Of a stretch of DNA of 64,000 bases, positions 34,900 through 46,114 are shown one piece after another. Source of the stretch: Burkholderiales bacterium. Its GTDB lineage: Bacteria > Pseudomonadota > Gammaproteobacteria > Burkholderiales > Burkholderiaceae_C. The position numbers and the translations under genes are program-made. The stretch spans positions 1 through 64,000 of the forward strand of contig CANCFV010000005.1 in NCBI GenBank assembly GCA_947377275.1. The letters are read 5' to 3'. The notes under the pieces were generated by a model that was not told the origin of the DNA, made no database searches, and was given only the letters and a program-made list of their open reading frames with translations. Numbering within the stretch: position 1 is the stretch's first letter; each line of letters starts with the position of its first letter.

Positions 34900-35319
34900 T
34901 CATTTGCGCAACAAGACACTGACGGACGGGGTCACCTCGGTCTCGTCCACATAGGCCACCGCACCCGGGGTCGCGGCCACGACCGACAGCACCTCAGAGG
35001 CCGGCCCGAGCTCGCGCGGCGGCACCCCCTTGCCCACGTAGCGACGCACCGTCCAATAAGCCACGTAGCCGTCCTCGTTTTGCTGCAGGTAGTCGCTCAG
35101 GAAGCGCTGGCGCAGCACCTGCCCTGGCGGTGCATTGATCGGCACGATGGGCACACCGCCCACCTCGACCACCTTGCCGGTGAAGATGCGCTGCACGGTG
35201 AGCACATCGAGCTTGCGCAGCCCAGGGTGCCCCACCACGACCACGCCGGCTTGGGCCTGGGCGGCACACAGGCAGGTCAGGCACAAGGCCGTTTTGACGA
35301 TCAGGCGAAGGCCTTTCAT
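34900..35319 (-). CDS. Small PstS-like periplasmic substrate-binding protein
   Basis: A 139-residue exported protein with a signal peptide ending at AQAQA. It contains one lobe of a type II phosphate-binding-protein fold (VQRIFTGKVVEV...INAPPGQVLRQRFL). Full PstS proteins are over twice this long, so it is a compact family rather than a broken gene: it has its own signal peptide and a clean C-terminus. It lies 12 bases after a porin gene and downstream of a histidine kinase/HD-GYP pair, which suggests ligand sensing rather than ABC transport; no ABC permease or ATPase is nearby. Confidence 0.8.
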   Translation of the reverse strand: MKGLRLIVKTALCLTCLCAAQAQAGVVVVGHPGLRKLDVLTVQRIFTGKVVEVGGVPIVPINAPPGQVLRQRFLSDYLQQNEDGYVAYWTVRRYVGKGVPPRELGPASEVLSVVAATPGAVAYVDETEVTPSVSVLLRK

Positions 35320-35331
35320 GGCGAGCCCCCG

Positions 35332-36627
35332 TCAGAACGCGAAGTTGTAGGACAGCGAGTACACGTCGATGTCCCCGTGGTTGAAGGTGGCCTGCCCACG
35401 CTGGACTTCGACCATCGCCGATCGCTTGCCCACGCGCGTTCGCATCCACTCGCCTTTGAGCTTGCTTTGCGGGCTCAGCGCGTACGAGACGCCCACCGCC
35501 AGCGAGGTCTCATCGTGGTTGTAAATCGAATCGGCCGCCGCGCGCTGCGACAGATTGATCTGGTCGGCCTCGGGGACCACGCCGGGCACGTTGACGGCAT
35601 CGAGCGACTCGGCCACGCGCATGGGGGCGCCCAGGCTGCGCAAGTGCGCGACGGTGACGTAGGGGGTGAAGCTCGCCATCTGGTGCAGCACGGTGATGTA
35701 GCCACCCGCGGTGTTGGCGCCCACGTCGGTTTTGTGCTGGACGTTGCGCGCCAACTCGGTGACCACACGCCACTGCGGGGCCACCGCGATGTCTGCCCCC
35801 ACGGTGATGACGTCGTTCACGATGCGGTCGGTTTTGCCCACGCGCGGGTCGTTGGGGCTCACGGCGTAGTAGGCGCCATCGACAAACGGGAAGCTGCTGG
35901 GGAAAGGCTGCCCATTGAGCGCGCGGCTGACCGCGTGGTAGACGCTGGCCCGCAGGGTGCTGCCCGCGTCGAGCTTGAGACTCAGGGCCATGCCGGTGGC
36001 CTGGGTCTTGACGTGCTTGAACTGCGCCCCCAAATCACGCGAGTAGGTGCGCACATCGAGCTCGCCGCTGCCCACGTAGGCATCGAGGTTCCACTCGCCC
36101 AGCTCGCTGAACCAGGCGCGCGAGACGGACAAGCCCGTCAGGTCGGTGCGGGAGGCGATCGCGTAGACCTCAGCCGGCAAACGCAGAGGCTCGTAGGTCA
36201 CGCCCACGTCGCGGTTCTCGGTGTGCAAGAACAAGGGCAGGCGCTGTTTGCCCAGGCGCAGCAACCAGTCGTTGCCTGGTCGCCAGGACACGAAAGCCCA
36301 AGTGGCTTGCATGGCCAACTTGTCGTCATCGGACATGGACGGCGCCACCGTGGCTTGCACCGTGGCAGACCACTCCGGGTTGAGGCGTGCGTCGAGTTGG
36401 CCGCCCACGATCGAATCGCGCTTGAGGGTGCCGCGGCGGTCGATGAAGCGCTGGAACGTGGCCTCTTGGTTGGACTGCGCCCAACCCACCGTGCCAAAGC
36501 CCGAGAAGGACACCTCTTGGGCCTGTGCGCCGTTCGTGGCGCAAACCAGGGCGAGCGCGGCGCTGACACTCAGCGCCGCACGGCCGAGGTGCTGGCAAGA
36601 CAAAGCGGAGACCAGGTGCTGCTTCAT
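35332..36627 (-). CDS. Outer-membrane porin-like beta-barrel protein
   Basis: A 431-residue protein with a signal peptide ending near NGAQAQ and a beta-barrel of alternating amphipathic strands, ending in the C-terminal phenylalanine motif SLSYNFAF. The start is ATG 36627 (MKQHLVSAL); the tracked ORF includes 34 extra residues. Sequence style (FSGFGTVGWAQSN, then DARLNPEWSATVQ) fits general porin-like families; substrate unknown. It lies 67 bases downstream of the HD-GYP regulator and directly before the PstS-like gene. Confidence 0.8.
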   Translation of the reverse strand: MKQHLVSALSCQHLGRAALSVSAALALVCATNGAQAQEVSFSGFGTVGWAQSNQEATFQRFIDRRGTLKRDSIVGGQLDARLNPEWSATVQATVAPSMSDDDKLAMQATWAFVSWRPGNDWLLRLGKQRLPLFLHTENRDVGVTYEPLRLPAEVYAIASRTDLTGLSVSRAWFSELGEWNLDAYVGSGELDVRTYSRDLGAQFKHVKTQATGMALSLKLDAGSTLRASVYHAVSRALNGQPFPSSFPFVDGAYYAVSPNDPRVGKTDRIVNDVITVGADIAVAPQWRVVTELARNVQHKTDVGANTAGGYITVLHQMASFTPYVTVAHLRSLGAPMRVAESLDAVNVPGVVPEADQINLSQRAAADSIYNHDETSLAVGVSYALSPQSKLKGEWMRTRVGKRSAMVEVQRGQATFNHGDIDVYSLSYNFAF

Positions 36628-36694
36628 GGCGTTCGGGATGGGGTGCGTGGCAGGATGCGAAGGGTGTGCCGCGAGGTGTGCGGCGCGGTGTCGT

Positions 36695-37788
<1,094 letters not shown>

Positions 37789-37792
<4 letters not shown>

Positions 37793-40700
37793 GAAGGCTG
37801 CCTTTCAGGGTCGGTGTCTTGCGGCAAGTCGAGCTCAGCCAGCAGGCCGAAGGCCGAGTCAAAGTCGCAGCGCTCCAGCGCAGTGTGCAAACGCGATGCG
37901 GTCATGGGAGGCAGCCACGAGGCGAAGGCCACACGGTTTTCTCGCCACAGCGCCAGGGCCTCGCTGTCGCATTCGGCGGCCAGGTGCCTCAGGCGCAGCG
38001 CCATCTGCACATCAAAGGGCGTGGCCGCCTGTCGATGGCCCGGCTGGGCCGACGAGGCCGGGTCTGCGGTGGCCTGCAGATGCGCCCGCAAAGCCACGTT
38101 CAAACGGCCGAGCGTCAGCATCACCGCATCGGCTTCGCGTTGGCTGGCAGACAGGTTGTATGACAAAACGGCGTTCTCCCAAACGGCAGCCTGCTGGTTC
38201 AGGACCGCATGGCCAATGGTGCCGGCCAGGCCCTTGAGGGTGTGAGACTCGCGCGCCAGCAGGGCCCAGTCGGCCTGGGCTTCGGTCTCGGCATCGGCCA
38301 GGGCCTGGGGCAGGCTGTCGCACAGCGCCTCAGTGTGTCGAACAAAGGCCTCCAGCGTCAGGCGGTAAAGCCCTTGGTCACCCTCCATGCGGGACAAGGC
38401 CAGCGCGGTGTCCAGCCCGGGGATGTCTGACAAGGCGGGGCCTGCGACGCGCATGGCGGGCCGACCGGTGTGGCCAGGGAACTCTTGCAACGGCATGAGC
38501 AGCGTGGGCGGCATGTCGATTCGGTGCGGCACGTAAGGCGCCAAGGCGGCATAGAGCGCGGTGGGCTCGATGGGCTTGCTCACATGGCCGCGCATCCCGA
38601 GGGCCAGGCAACGCTGGCGCTCTTCGACCATGGCGTGGGCCGTCATGGCCAGGATGGGCACGTCGCGCAGAGCCGGGTCGCTGCGGATGATGCGGGTGGC
38701 CTCATAGCCATCCATCACGGGCATCTGCAGGTCCATCAACACCACGTCACAGCCATGGGGGCCGAGTTGACGCAAGCGCTCCAAGGCCTCGCTGCCATTG
38801 GCCGCGACGTCCACGCGCGCACCGCGCCGACACAACAGCTCAGTGGCCAATTGCTGGTTGAGCGCGTTGTCTTCAACCAGCAGCACGCGCAAGCCATCCA
38901 GGCGCTGGGTGTCCACCACGTGCACAGCGCCACGGGCTGGCAAGGACTCACCACTTTGCAGGCGAATGAGCACCCCGCGCACCGCCTCGGGCAAGATCGG
39001 CTTGGGCAAAAACGCCTCGGCGCCCAAGCGCATGACCTGCTCACCCAGCGAGTCCCAGCCATAGGCCGACACCACGACCACATGGGTCATGGGGTGGCGT
39101 TGACGCAGTTGCCGCAGCGCCTGTGCGCCATCCATGCGTGGCAACACCCAGTCCAGCAAGACCAGGTCAAACGGCGCGCCATCGGCTTGTGCGGCCTCCG
39201 CCATCGCCAAGGCCGACTCGCCATCGCGGGCGCTTTGCACCGGGCTCACCGAAGCCCCCACCCCCATGGCCATGAGCAAGGTGCACAGGGCTTGGCGTGC
39301 TTCGGCGTGGTCGTCCACCACCAGCACCCGCATGCGCGAGACATCGACCGCGCCCAAGGGCATGGGGCTGTGCTCGGCTCGCCGCAAAGGCAGGCGCAGG
39401 CTGAACAGCGAGCCCTGCCCGCTCTGGCTGCTGACCACGATGTCGCCGCCCATCATGCGGGCCAAGCGCTGACTGATGCTCAGGCCCAGACCAGTGCCAC
39501 CGTAGCGCCGCGTGGTGGAGCCATCGGCCTGCGTGAACTCCTGGAACAGGCGATCGACTTGCTCAAGCGTCATGCCGATGCCGGTGTCGCTCACGTCAAA
39601 GTGCAGCTGCAAGACGTCGGACTGACGCGAGGCCAGCGACACGGCCAGCTTCACGTGCCCGTGGTGCGTGAACTTCACGGCATTGGAGACCAAGTTGGTG
39701 AGGATCTGCACCACGCGCAAGGCATCGCCATGGACCATGCTGGCCTCGCCCAACAGCACCGGGTCATTGAAGGTGCACAGCAGTTCAACGTCTTTGTCTT
39801 GCGCGGTCTGGCGCAAGAGCATGAGCGTGTTGCCCACCACGTCTTCCAATAAGAAGGGAGCCGATTCGAGTTCGAGCTTGCCCGCTTCGATCTTGGAAAA
39901 ATCCAGGATGTCATTGATCACGCCCAGCAAGATGCCCGAGGCCGATTGCACCTTGGTGAGGTAGTCGCGCTGCTGCGCGTCCAGCGGGGTTTGCAAGGCC
40001 AAATGGGTCATGCCCAGGATGGAGTTCATCGGCGTGCGGATTTCGTGGCTCATGTTGGCCAGGAACATGGACTTGGCTTCGGTGGCGGCCTCGGCCTCGT
40101 CACGCGCATCCCTGAGCTGAGCCTGCACGCGCTCGCGCTGCTCCAGCTCGGCCTGCACCGCGTGCGCCATGGTGTTGAGCGCCACGCCCAGGGTGTCCAG
40201 CTCATGCAACCACTGGCGCCGCCCCCCCGCGCGCGCCGCGTAGTCGCCATCGGCCAGCTGCTGCGCCACCCGGCTGAGGCGCTCCACCGGGCTGAGCAGG
40301 CGCTTGCGAACCACATCCAGCGCCAGGAACAAGGCCGGCAACAGGCACAGGTTGATGAACAGGGTCAAGCCGATGTAGCGGTCGAGTTGGGTGGACGCGG
40401 CTTCCCGCTCGCGCTCGGTGCGCTGGTCAGCCGCATGGCTGAGGGCGGCCACCGCCTGCGCCAACACCGCAGCCTGGCGCTCATAGGCCGGGGCATGCAC
40501 CAGCTCACGCGCGTAATTCAGGTCAGGCTCGCCTTCCGAGACATAGGCCTTCAGCTTGCGGTCGTACAGCCCTTGGGTGGCGGCAAAAGCCACTTGTTCG
40601 CTCTTTTTGAGCACCTCGCCGGCCTTGAGCACCTCGCTCACCGCCGCCAGTTCGGTGGCACTGAAGTCCAGGGCTTTCATGCGCGCCACCAAGGGCTGGC

Positions 40701-41061
40701 CCTGCAAGCCAGGCGGGATTTCGTGCCGGCGAAGCCCTGCGATCACCTCGTCCCAATAGGCCGACTCGTCCACCGCCACCGGGGCCGGCTTGCTGCCCTC
40801 ACGGATGGCCAACACGTCGTAGTAGTACAGCAGGTAGCGTGGCTCGCCCGTGGCCGTGTACGAGCCAACGAGGCGCCGCAGCAAGGCCGTCTCGCGCTGC
40901 AACTGGGCCACGAGGTGCAAGGTGTCATCGCGTCGCTCGACCGCCTGCGTGACCGAGACATAAGCGCCACGGATCAACACCAGAAAGACAAAGTTGGCCA
41001 AGACCCCAACGACCAGCGCCGAGATGAACCACCGCGACACGATCCTCAGCTTCAAGGCCAT
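37789..41061 (-). CDS. Hybrid sensor histidine kinase (HAMP-HisKA-HATPase-REC-REC-HPt)
   Basis: A 1090-residue membrane phosphorelay kinase. Order: helix (about 10-32), helical periplasmic sensor of about 170 residues, second helix, HAMP ([19 protein letters not shown]), HisKA with [16 protein letters not shown] near residue 337, and HATPase ([14 protein letters not shown]). Receiver 1 follows ([11 protein letters not shown], about 634), then receiver 2 ([11 protein letters not shown], about 775) and HPt ([12 protein letters not shown], about 939). All phosphotransfer residues are present. The true start is ATG 41061, overlapping the upstream GGDEF gene by 10 bases; the tracked 1216-residue ORF is extended upstream. 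The HPt is expected to pass phosphate to the overlapping HD-GYP regulator. Confidence 0.95.
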
Positions 41062-42254
41062 GACGCGGCCTCCTCGCTGGCCGAGGTCGATGCGAACGCG
41101 ACGGAGGCCACGATGCGGTCGCGCCCAGCCAGCTTGGCTTGGTAGAGGTTGCGGTCGGCCACTTTCAAGGCCCATTCGGTGTCGCCGTCGACCACCTGTG
41201 CCACGCCCACGCTCTGCGTGACCCTGAGGGGGCGGCCATCGACGATCACATGCTGTTCGCGCAAAGCCACGGCGATTTTCTCGGCCACGTGGATGGCGCC
41301 ATGCACATCGGTCTCGGGCAAGAGCAGCACAAACTCTTCGCCGCCGTAACGGGCGGCGGTGTCGACCGCTTCGCGGGTCGAGGCACGCAAGATGCGTCCG
41401 ATGTGGGCCAGCACCGCGTCGCCAGCAGGGTGGCCCCAACGGTCGTTGACTTGCTTGAAGTGGTCTACGTCACACAGCACCACCGACAAAGGGCGACCAC
41501 TGCGGGCGTGCCGATGCGACTCGCGCTGCAAACAGGTCATGAACTCGCGCCGGTTGGCCAGGCCGGTGAGCGCATCGGTGCGCACCAGCGTTTCGAGCTC
41601 ACGGCTGCGGCGGTGCACGGTGCCGGCCAGGTAAAACAACATGCCTGAAAAAGGCAAGGCCGCCGCGTTGAACACCAGGCGCACCCACAAGGCCCACCAA
41701 GGCGCCAACTCACCGCCCATGGCAATGGGATGGCTGAGCATGGGCGAAGCGGGGAGCAGCCCCATGCTCGTCAGCACCTCAGCGCCCACCACGATCACCA
41801 GGGCGCCGCCAAACGCCCAACACAGGCGCCTCAAGGTGAACAGCGCACGGGCCCCCACCAGGGCGACCAGCAGCATCATGCCCATCGGCGAGTCTTTCAA
41901 GCCATGTGCCACCGACAGCCAGGCCATGCCCCACAGCGCCGGCACCACGGTGGCTTGCACCAGCCAAGGCATGCGCTCCTCGCAACGCCGGTGGCGCCAG
42001 CCCAAGCACCCCATGGCCGCAAGCCATGCCAGCAGCGCGGCCTGCAGCCACAGCGCGGGCACCATCCACTCGCTGCGGTAATGTTGGCTGGCCCATGGGT
42101 GGGCGGCTGCATACAGCTGCATCAAGCACAACAAGGCCAAGGGGGGCCACAGGGCCACCACCAAGACCAAGCAACTGCTGCCATGCCTGCGGTGCACGAT
42201 GGCCGCATCGATCTGGGTCAATGCGCCCCGGTAGAGGGCCGACAAACGCCTCAT
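41052..42254 (-). CDS. Membrane diguanylate cyclase (GGDEF)
   Basis: A 400-residue protein with about six membrane helices (about 25-215) and a C-terminal GGDEF domain. The catalytic signature YGGEEF lies near residue 303, with the substrate-binding [14 protein letters not shown] before it. The position of the inhibitory RxxD is EAVD, so product inhibition is probably absent. It starts at ATG 42254, overlapping the stop of the preceding GGDEF gene by four bases, and overlaps the hybrid kinase start by 10 bases. Confidence 0.92.
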   Translation of the reverse strand: MRRLSALYRGALTQIDAAIVHRRHGSSCLVLVVALWPPLALLCLMQLYAAAHPWASQHYRSEWMVPALWLQAALLAWLAAMGCLGWRHRRCEERMPWLVQATVVPALWGMAWLSVAHGLKDSPMGMMLLVALVGARALFTLRRLCWAFGGALVIVVGAEVLTSMGLLPASPMLSHPIAMGGELAPWWALWVRLVFNAAALPFSGMLFYLAGTVHRRSRELETLVRTDALTGLANRREFMTCLQRESHRHARSGRPLSVVLCDVDHFKQVNDRWGHPAGDAVLAHIGRILRASTREAVDTAARYGGEEFVLLLPETDVHGAIHVAEKIAVALREQHVIVDGRPLRVTQSVGVAQVVDGDTEWALKVADRNLYQAKLAGRDRIVASVAFASTSASEEAASWP

Positions 42255-43399
42255 GCGCCCTCCGCCGCCACATCGGGCACACACACGCGGTCACGGCCAG
42301 TGGCCTTGGCGCGGTAGAGCTGTTCATCGGCCAGACGCATCAGGGTCGGCAAGTCCTGACCCCGACGGCCTTCGACCACGCCCATGCTCAGGCTCAAGCA
42401 GAAAGCACCGTGGGCGCCGACAAAGGCATGTTGTCGACACTGTGCGCCCAAGCGCTCGCCAATGCGCTGCGCCTGCTCAAGCCGGGTGTCGGGCAAGATC
42501 AAGGCGAACTCCTCGCCACCGATGCGGCACGCCGTGTCGGTGGGGCTGCGCACCTGCGTCATCATCCAGTTGGCCAAGGTCCGCAACACCTCGTCGCCAA
42601 CGCCGTGGCCATGGGTGTCGTTGACCTGCTTGAAGTGGTCGGCGTCAATGAAGATCAGGCTGAGCGGCTCGCCACTGCGATCGCGCCGCGCCAGTTCGGC
42701 CTGCAGCGCCTCCATGAATCGGCGGCGGTTGGCCAGGCCCGTGAGGCCATCGGTGTAAGACAGGTGCGAGAGCCTTTGATGCAGATCGTCCAGGCGGTCA
42801 AACAGCACCAGCAGCAAGACCAGCGGCACGGCATAACCGGCCGTCACCACGCCCTGGCGCCACCACGCAAACCACCACACGGGCTTGCCCGCATCCAGCA
42901 CCTCAGGGCGCAAGGCCGGCGCGTAAGGCACCCAACCGGCGAGCACGCCCAGGTCATATGCGCTGAGCACGGCCACGCAGGTGGCGTAGGTCCAGACCAT
43001 GGGTTTGCGCTCAAACAGCAGCAAGCCGACCACCAGCACCGCCATCAAAACCAGGTTGGTGCTGGAGGTGAAGGTGCCGGCCAGGACGGTGATCCAGGTG
43101 TAGGTCAAGCCTATGCTCTGGCACACCAGCAAGGTCTCCGTGGGCACCGGGTCACGCTGGTGTCGAACGGGCCACAAGCGCCACGCCACCACCCAGGTGA
43201 CCACGCTGGCCACCAGCACTAGGGCCTGCAAACCCCACATGAACGGCGTGCGCAAGGCCGAGCTGACGGCTGGTGTGGCCAAGGCCCAGCCGTGCGCCAC
43301 CAGGATGGCCACGAAAAACGGGGCCGCAAAAAACACCGCCAGCAACACACGCCAAGCGGGGGTTGAACTCAGGGCAAAGCGCTCAAGCAAGCTGTTCAT
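42251..43399 (-). CDS. Membrane diguanylate cyclase (GGDEF), first gene of the signalling operon
   Basis: A 382-residue protein with about six helices (about 15-205) and a GGDEF domain: [15 protein letters not shown] and IGGEEF near residue 292. The inhibitory site is degenerate (SPTD). It resembles the next gene in layout but not closely in the membrane part, so an old duplication is possible. As the first of four genes linked by overlapping codons it probably sets the expression of the kinase and HD-GYP regulator; its promoter must lie in 43400-43576, shared with the divergent membrane protein gene. Confidence 0.92.
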   Translation of the reverse strand: MNSLLERFALSSTPAWRVLLAVFFAAPFFVAILVAHGWALATPAVSSALRTPFMWGLQALVLVASVVTWVVAWRLWPVRHQRDPVPTETLLVCQSIGLTYTWITVLAGTFTSSTNLVLMAVLVVGLLLFERKPMVWTYATCVAVLSAYDLGVLAGWVPYAPALRPEVLDAGKPVWWFAWWRQGVVTAGYAVPLVLLLVLFDRLDDLHQRLSHLSYTDGLTGLANRRRFMEALQAELARRDRSGEPLSLIFIDADHFKQVNDTHGHGVGDEVLRTLANWMMTQVRSPTDTACRIGGEEFALILPDTRLEQAQRIGERLGAQCRQHAFVGAHGAFCLSLSMGVVEGRRGQDLPTLMRLADEQLYRAKATGRDRVCVPDVAAEGA

Positions 43400-43576
43400 G
43401 TCAAAGGCGGCAACGCAAACCCCACCATGGGGTCATCGCGCGGCGGCCAGCCAGGGGACACCCGCGCCCTTCCATATCGACGCGCCTCAACCGTAACTGA
43501 AGTGCTACCAGCGCAAAGGCCCCCACACTCAGGGCTTACCCGCAGCCACTGGCCTGCCTAGGCTATGCTATGCGGC

Positions 43577-43945
43577 ATGAAACTCATCGTGCGTTGGCTT
43601 TTGCTCGCGGCCGGACTGGTGGCCTTGACCCAGTGGAAACTCGGCGTGAGCGTGGCCGGGTTCGGCTCGGCGCTGTGGGCTGCTTTCGTGATCGGCCTGC
43701 TCAATGCCTTCGTGCGGCCGCTGCTGATCCTGCTGACGTTGCCGGTGACGGTGCTGACGCTGGGCTTGTTCCTATTCGTCATCAACGCGTTCACCTTCCA
43801 GATGGCGTCTGGTCTGCTGGACGGCTTTCAGGTCAGCAACTTTGGCGATGCCCTGCTGTGCTCGGTGCTTTACAGCTTGTGGGGCGTGGTCATCGACCGG
43901 GCGCTTGAGCCGCTGATGGGCTCGCGTCAGCCCCCGCTGATCTGA
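43577..43945 (+). CDS. YvlD / phage-holin-4-like small membrane protein
   Basis: A 122-residue membrane protein with four predicted helices and the pattern LNAFVRPLLILLTLPVTVLTLGLFLFVINAFTF that marks the PF04020 (YvlD) family. Despite the holin name these are chromosomal proteins of unknown function. ATG 43577 (MKLIVRWL) is preferred to the tracked start. Its stop is one base from that of the convergent LysR gene. Confidence 0.88.
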   Translation: MKLIVRWLLLAAGLVALTQWKLGVSVAGFGSALWAAFVIGLLNAFVRPLLILLTLPVTVLTLGLFLFVINAFTFQMASGLLDGFQVSNFGDALLCSVLYSLWGVVIDRALEPLMGSRQPPLI

Positions 43946-43946
43946 A

Positions 43947-44897
43947 TCACAAACCGACGTCGTCGTCGATGGGTGCATCGTTGCTGGCGGCCTGCTCGAC
44001 CGCACGGCGGGTCAAGGGCGGTGCAAAGGTCTCGATGAACGCATAGACGTAAGCGCGCAAGAAGGCGCCGCGGCGGAAGGCCAGTCGTGTCATGTTGACC
44101 GCGAACAGGTGGCCGGCGTCGATGGCCCGCAGGTTGCGATCGCGTTCTTCGTCAAAGGCGATTGACGCCACGATGCCCACGCCCAAGCCCAACTCGGCAT
44201 AGGTCTTGATCACGTCGGCGTCCATGGCGGTCAGCACGATGCTGGGCTGCACGCCCTCGCGGGCAAAGGCCTCGTCGATGTGGGCCCGGCCGGTGTAGCC
44301 CGCGTCGTAGGTGACCAGCGGGTAGCGGGCCAGGCGCTGCAGGGTCAGGGGCTGGCCGTCCAGCAAGGGGTGGTTGGGCGGCACGACCACGCTGTGCGTC
44401 CAGCGGTAGCAAGGCAGGGTGACCAGTTGGTCGTACTGCGCCAGGGCCTCGGTGGCGATGCCGATGTCTGCCTCACCGGTCAGCAGCATTTCGGCCACCT
44501 GCTTGGGCGAGCCCTGGTGAAGGTTCAGCGTCACCTGGGGGTAGAGCTGACGGAAGTCGCGCACCGCCGAAGGCAAGGCATAGCGGGCTTGCGAGTGGGT
44601 GGCCGCGATGGACAGCAAGCCCACGTCGTGCTGCGAAAAATCGCGGGCTGCGTGGCGCAGGTTGTCGGCATCGGCCAGCAGGCGCTCGATGATGGGCAGC
44701 ACCTGTCCACCCGGCTCGGTCAGCCCCGTCAAGCGCTTGCCCACGCGCACAAACAGCTCGATGCCCAGCTCGTCTTCCAACTCGCGGATCTGGCGGCTCA
44801 CGCCGGGCTGCGAGGTGTGCAGCGACTGTGCCACCTCGGTGAGGTTGAAGCCACGGCGCACGGCCTCGCGGACAGATCTGAGTTGTTGGAAATTCAT
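43947..44897 (-). CDS. CysB-type LysR transcriptional regulator
   Basis: A 316-residue LysR regulator of the CysB/Cbl branch, recognised by MNFQQLRSVREAVRRGFNLTEVAQSLHTSQPGVSRQI at the N-terminus and the sulfate/acetylserine-type effector domain. CysB-type proteins activate sulfur assimilation genes; none of those genes is in this window. The leader contains three evenly spaced palindromic sites, the nearest about 15 bases before the start codon, which suggests autorepression. It follows pncC on the same strand by 109 bases. Confidence 0.9.
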   Translation of the reverse strand: MNFQQLRSVREAVRRGFNLTEVAQSLHTSQPGVSRQIRELEDELGIELFVRVGKRLTGLTEPGGQVLPIIERLLADADNLRHAARDFSQHDVGLLSIAATHSQARYALPSAVRDFRQLYPQVTLNLHQGSPKQVAEMLLTGEADIGIATEALAQYDQLVTLPCYRWTHSVVVPPNHPLLDGQPLTLQRLARYPLVTYDAGYTGRAHIDEAFAREGVQPSIVLTAMDADVIKTYAELGLGVGIVASIAFDEERDRNLRAIDAGHLFAVNMTRLAFRRGAFLRAYVYAFIETFAPPLTRRAVEQAASNDAPIDDDVGL

Positions 44898-44911
44898 GGC
44901 GCTCTCACTTC

Positions 44912-44926
44912 ATGCGGAGAACGCAT
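44912..44926 (-). promoter_or_regulatory. Operator-like palindrome 1 in the cysB-like leader
   Basis: ATGCG-GAGAA-CGCAT, a 5-5-5 inverted repeat ending 15 bases from the regulator's start codon. It is the first of three related sites. Confidence 0.5.
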
Positions 44927-44943
44927 TTTGAAGATGAGTGCTT

Positions 44944-44958
44944 ATGCGGTAAACGACT
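44944..44958 (-). promoter_or_regulatory. Operator-like site 2 in the cysB-like leader
   Basis: ATGCGGTAAACGACT, a less perfect copy of the same motif 32 bases from site 1. Its left arm CTTATGCGGT also pairs perfectly with ACCGCATAAG of site 3 (11 bp including the flanking G/C). Confidence 0.45.
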
Positions 44959-44974
44959 GTTTTCTTCTGAGCAT

Positions 44975-44989
44975 CTGCGGTAACCGCAT
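44975..44989 (-). promoter_or_regulatory. Operator-like palindrome 3 in the cysB-like leader
   Basis: CTGCGGTAACCGCAT contains TGCGGT-A-ACCGCA, a perfect 6-1-6 palindrome, 31 bases from site 2. Confidence 0.5.
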
Positions 44990-45006
44990 AAGCTTGCACG
45001 TTGCCC

Positions 45007-45546
45007 TCACAGGGGCACGCTGCGGGCCAGCACACCGGCCAAGGCGTTTTGCACGGTGGCGGCGCGCACGGCGGCACGGTCACCTGGCCACACGCGGCGC
45101 TCGGCGTGGGCCACACCGCTGCGCATGGCCCAGGCCAGCCACACCGTGCCCACGGGCTTGTCGGGTGAGCCGCCGGTGGGGCCCGCCACACCGGTCACGG
45201 CCACGGCCACATCGGCCCGCGAGTGCTTGAGTGCGCCCTGCGCCATGGCCAAAGCCACCGCCTGGCTGACGGCACCGTGTTGCGCGATCAAGGCTGCATC
45301 CACCCCCAGCATCTCGGTTTTGGCCTCGTTGCTGTAGGTGACGAAACCGCGCTCGAACCAGGCACTTGACCCGGACAGCTCGGTGCACTGGGCCGCGATC
45401 AAGCCCCCCGTGCAGGATTCGGCCGTGGCCAGGCGCCAGGCCCGGTCGGTCAAACGCCGGGCCAGGTCAGACACCAGGGAGGGGTTGGGTGGCGGTGCGG
45501 CATCAAAAGGGCTCATGGGCACATCGTGTGAGGGCGACACGCCCAT
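45007..45546 (-). CDS. pncC: Nicotinamide-nucleotide amidohydrolase PncC (CinA C-terminal family)
   Basis: Deamidates nicotinamide mononucleotide to nicotinate mononucleotide in NAD recycling. The product of about 179 residues has the family motifs ATAESCTGGLIAA, VTYSNEAKTEMLGV, VAVTGVAGPTGGSPDKPVGTVW. I place the start at ATG 45546, one base after the pgpA stop; ATG 45516 (MSPFDAA) is an alternative. The tracked 244-residue ORF overlaps pgpA. Gene order thiL-pgpA-pncC is common in betaproteobacteria. Confidence 0.92.
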   Translation of the reverse strand: MGVSPSHDVPMSPFDAAPPPNPSLVSDLARRLTDRAWRLATAESCTGGLIAAQCTELSGSSAWFERGFVTYSNEAKTEMLGVDAALIAQHGAVSQAVALAMAQGALKHSRADVAVAVTGVAGPTGGSPDKPVGTVWLAWAMRSGVAHAERRVWPGDRAAVRAATVQNALAGVLARSVPL

Positions 45547-45547
45547 G

Positions 45548-46114
45548 TCAACCCAAAATGGAAGCGCCCACGCCCCCTTGGCGCAAGGCCACGGCCAGCG
45601 CCAGCACCAGCAAGGCGCACAAGGCGGCCACCAGGTCATCGAACATGATGCCCAGGCCCTGCGCCCAGCCAATCGACTGCCCGGGCTTGAGCTTGAACAG
45701 GCGATCGGCCCAGCCCACGGGGCCCGGTTTGACCGCGTCAAAAAAGCGGAAGGCGACGAAGGCCAGCAACTGGCCGCGCCAGTCCACGGGCGAGATCAGC
45801 CACAGCATCAGCCAGAACGCCCAGATCTCATCCCACACGACCGAACCTGGGTCGGCCACGCCCAGGGCGCGTGCCGTGCGTGTGCAGGCCCAGCACCCGA
45901 TCACCCAGCCCAGCAGCAAGATCACGCCCCAGGCGATGTCGGCCTGCGGGCCCTGCCCCAGCACCTGCTGCAGAGCCAAAAAGCTCACCCAGCCCCACAG
46001 GGTGCCAACGGTGCCAGGGGCGATGGGGCTCAGCCCACTGCCCGCGCCCAGGGCCATGAAGTGGGCAGGGTGGCTGAGCAAGATGCGCGCGGTGGGTCGG
46101 CGAGGTGCGTTCAT
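45548..46114 (-). CDS. pgpA: Phosphatidylglycerophosphatase A
   Basis: Inner-membrane lipid phosphatase that converts phosphatidylglycerophosphate to phosphatidylglycerol. The 188-residue protein has four helices and the family segments GSGLSPIAPGTVGTLWG, VVWDEIWAFWL and AFRFFDAVKPGPVGWADR. The start overlaps the thiL stop by four bases (ATGA). Confidence 0.95.
   Translation of the reverse strand: MNAPRRPTARILLSHPAHFMALGAGSGLSPIAPGTVGTLWGWVSFLALQQVLGQGPQADIAWGVILLLGWVIGCWACTRTARALGVADPGSVVWDEIWAFWLMLWLISPVDWRGQLLAFVAFRFFDAVKPGPVGWADRLFKLKPGQSIGWAQGLGIMFDDLVAALCALLVLALAVALRQGGVGASILG

Noticed and set aside
34900-35319. PstS-like gene as a truncated pseudogene
   Set aside because: It has an intact signal peptide, no frameshift and a clean stop, and sits tightly behind the porin; a compact family is more likely.
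43577-43945. Holin-like protein as a sign of prophage
   Set aside because: The PF04020/YvlD family is chromosomal despite its name, and no phage genes are nearby.
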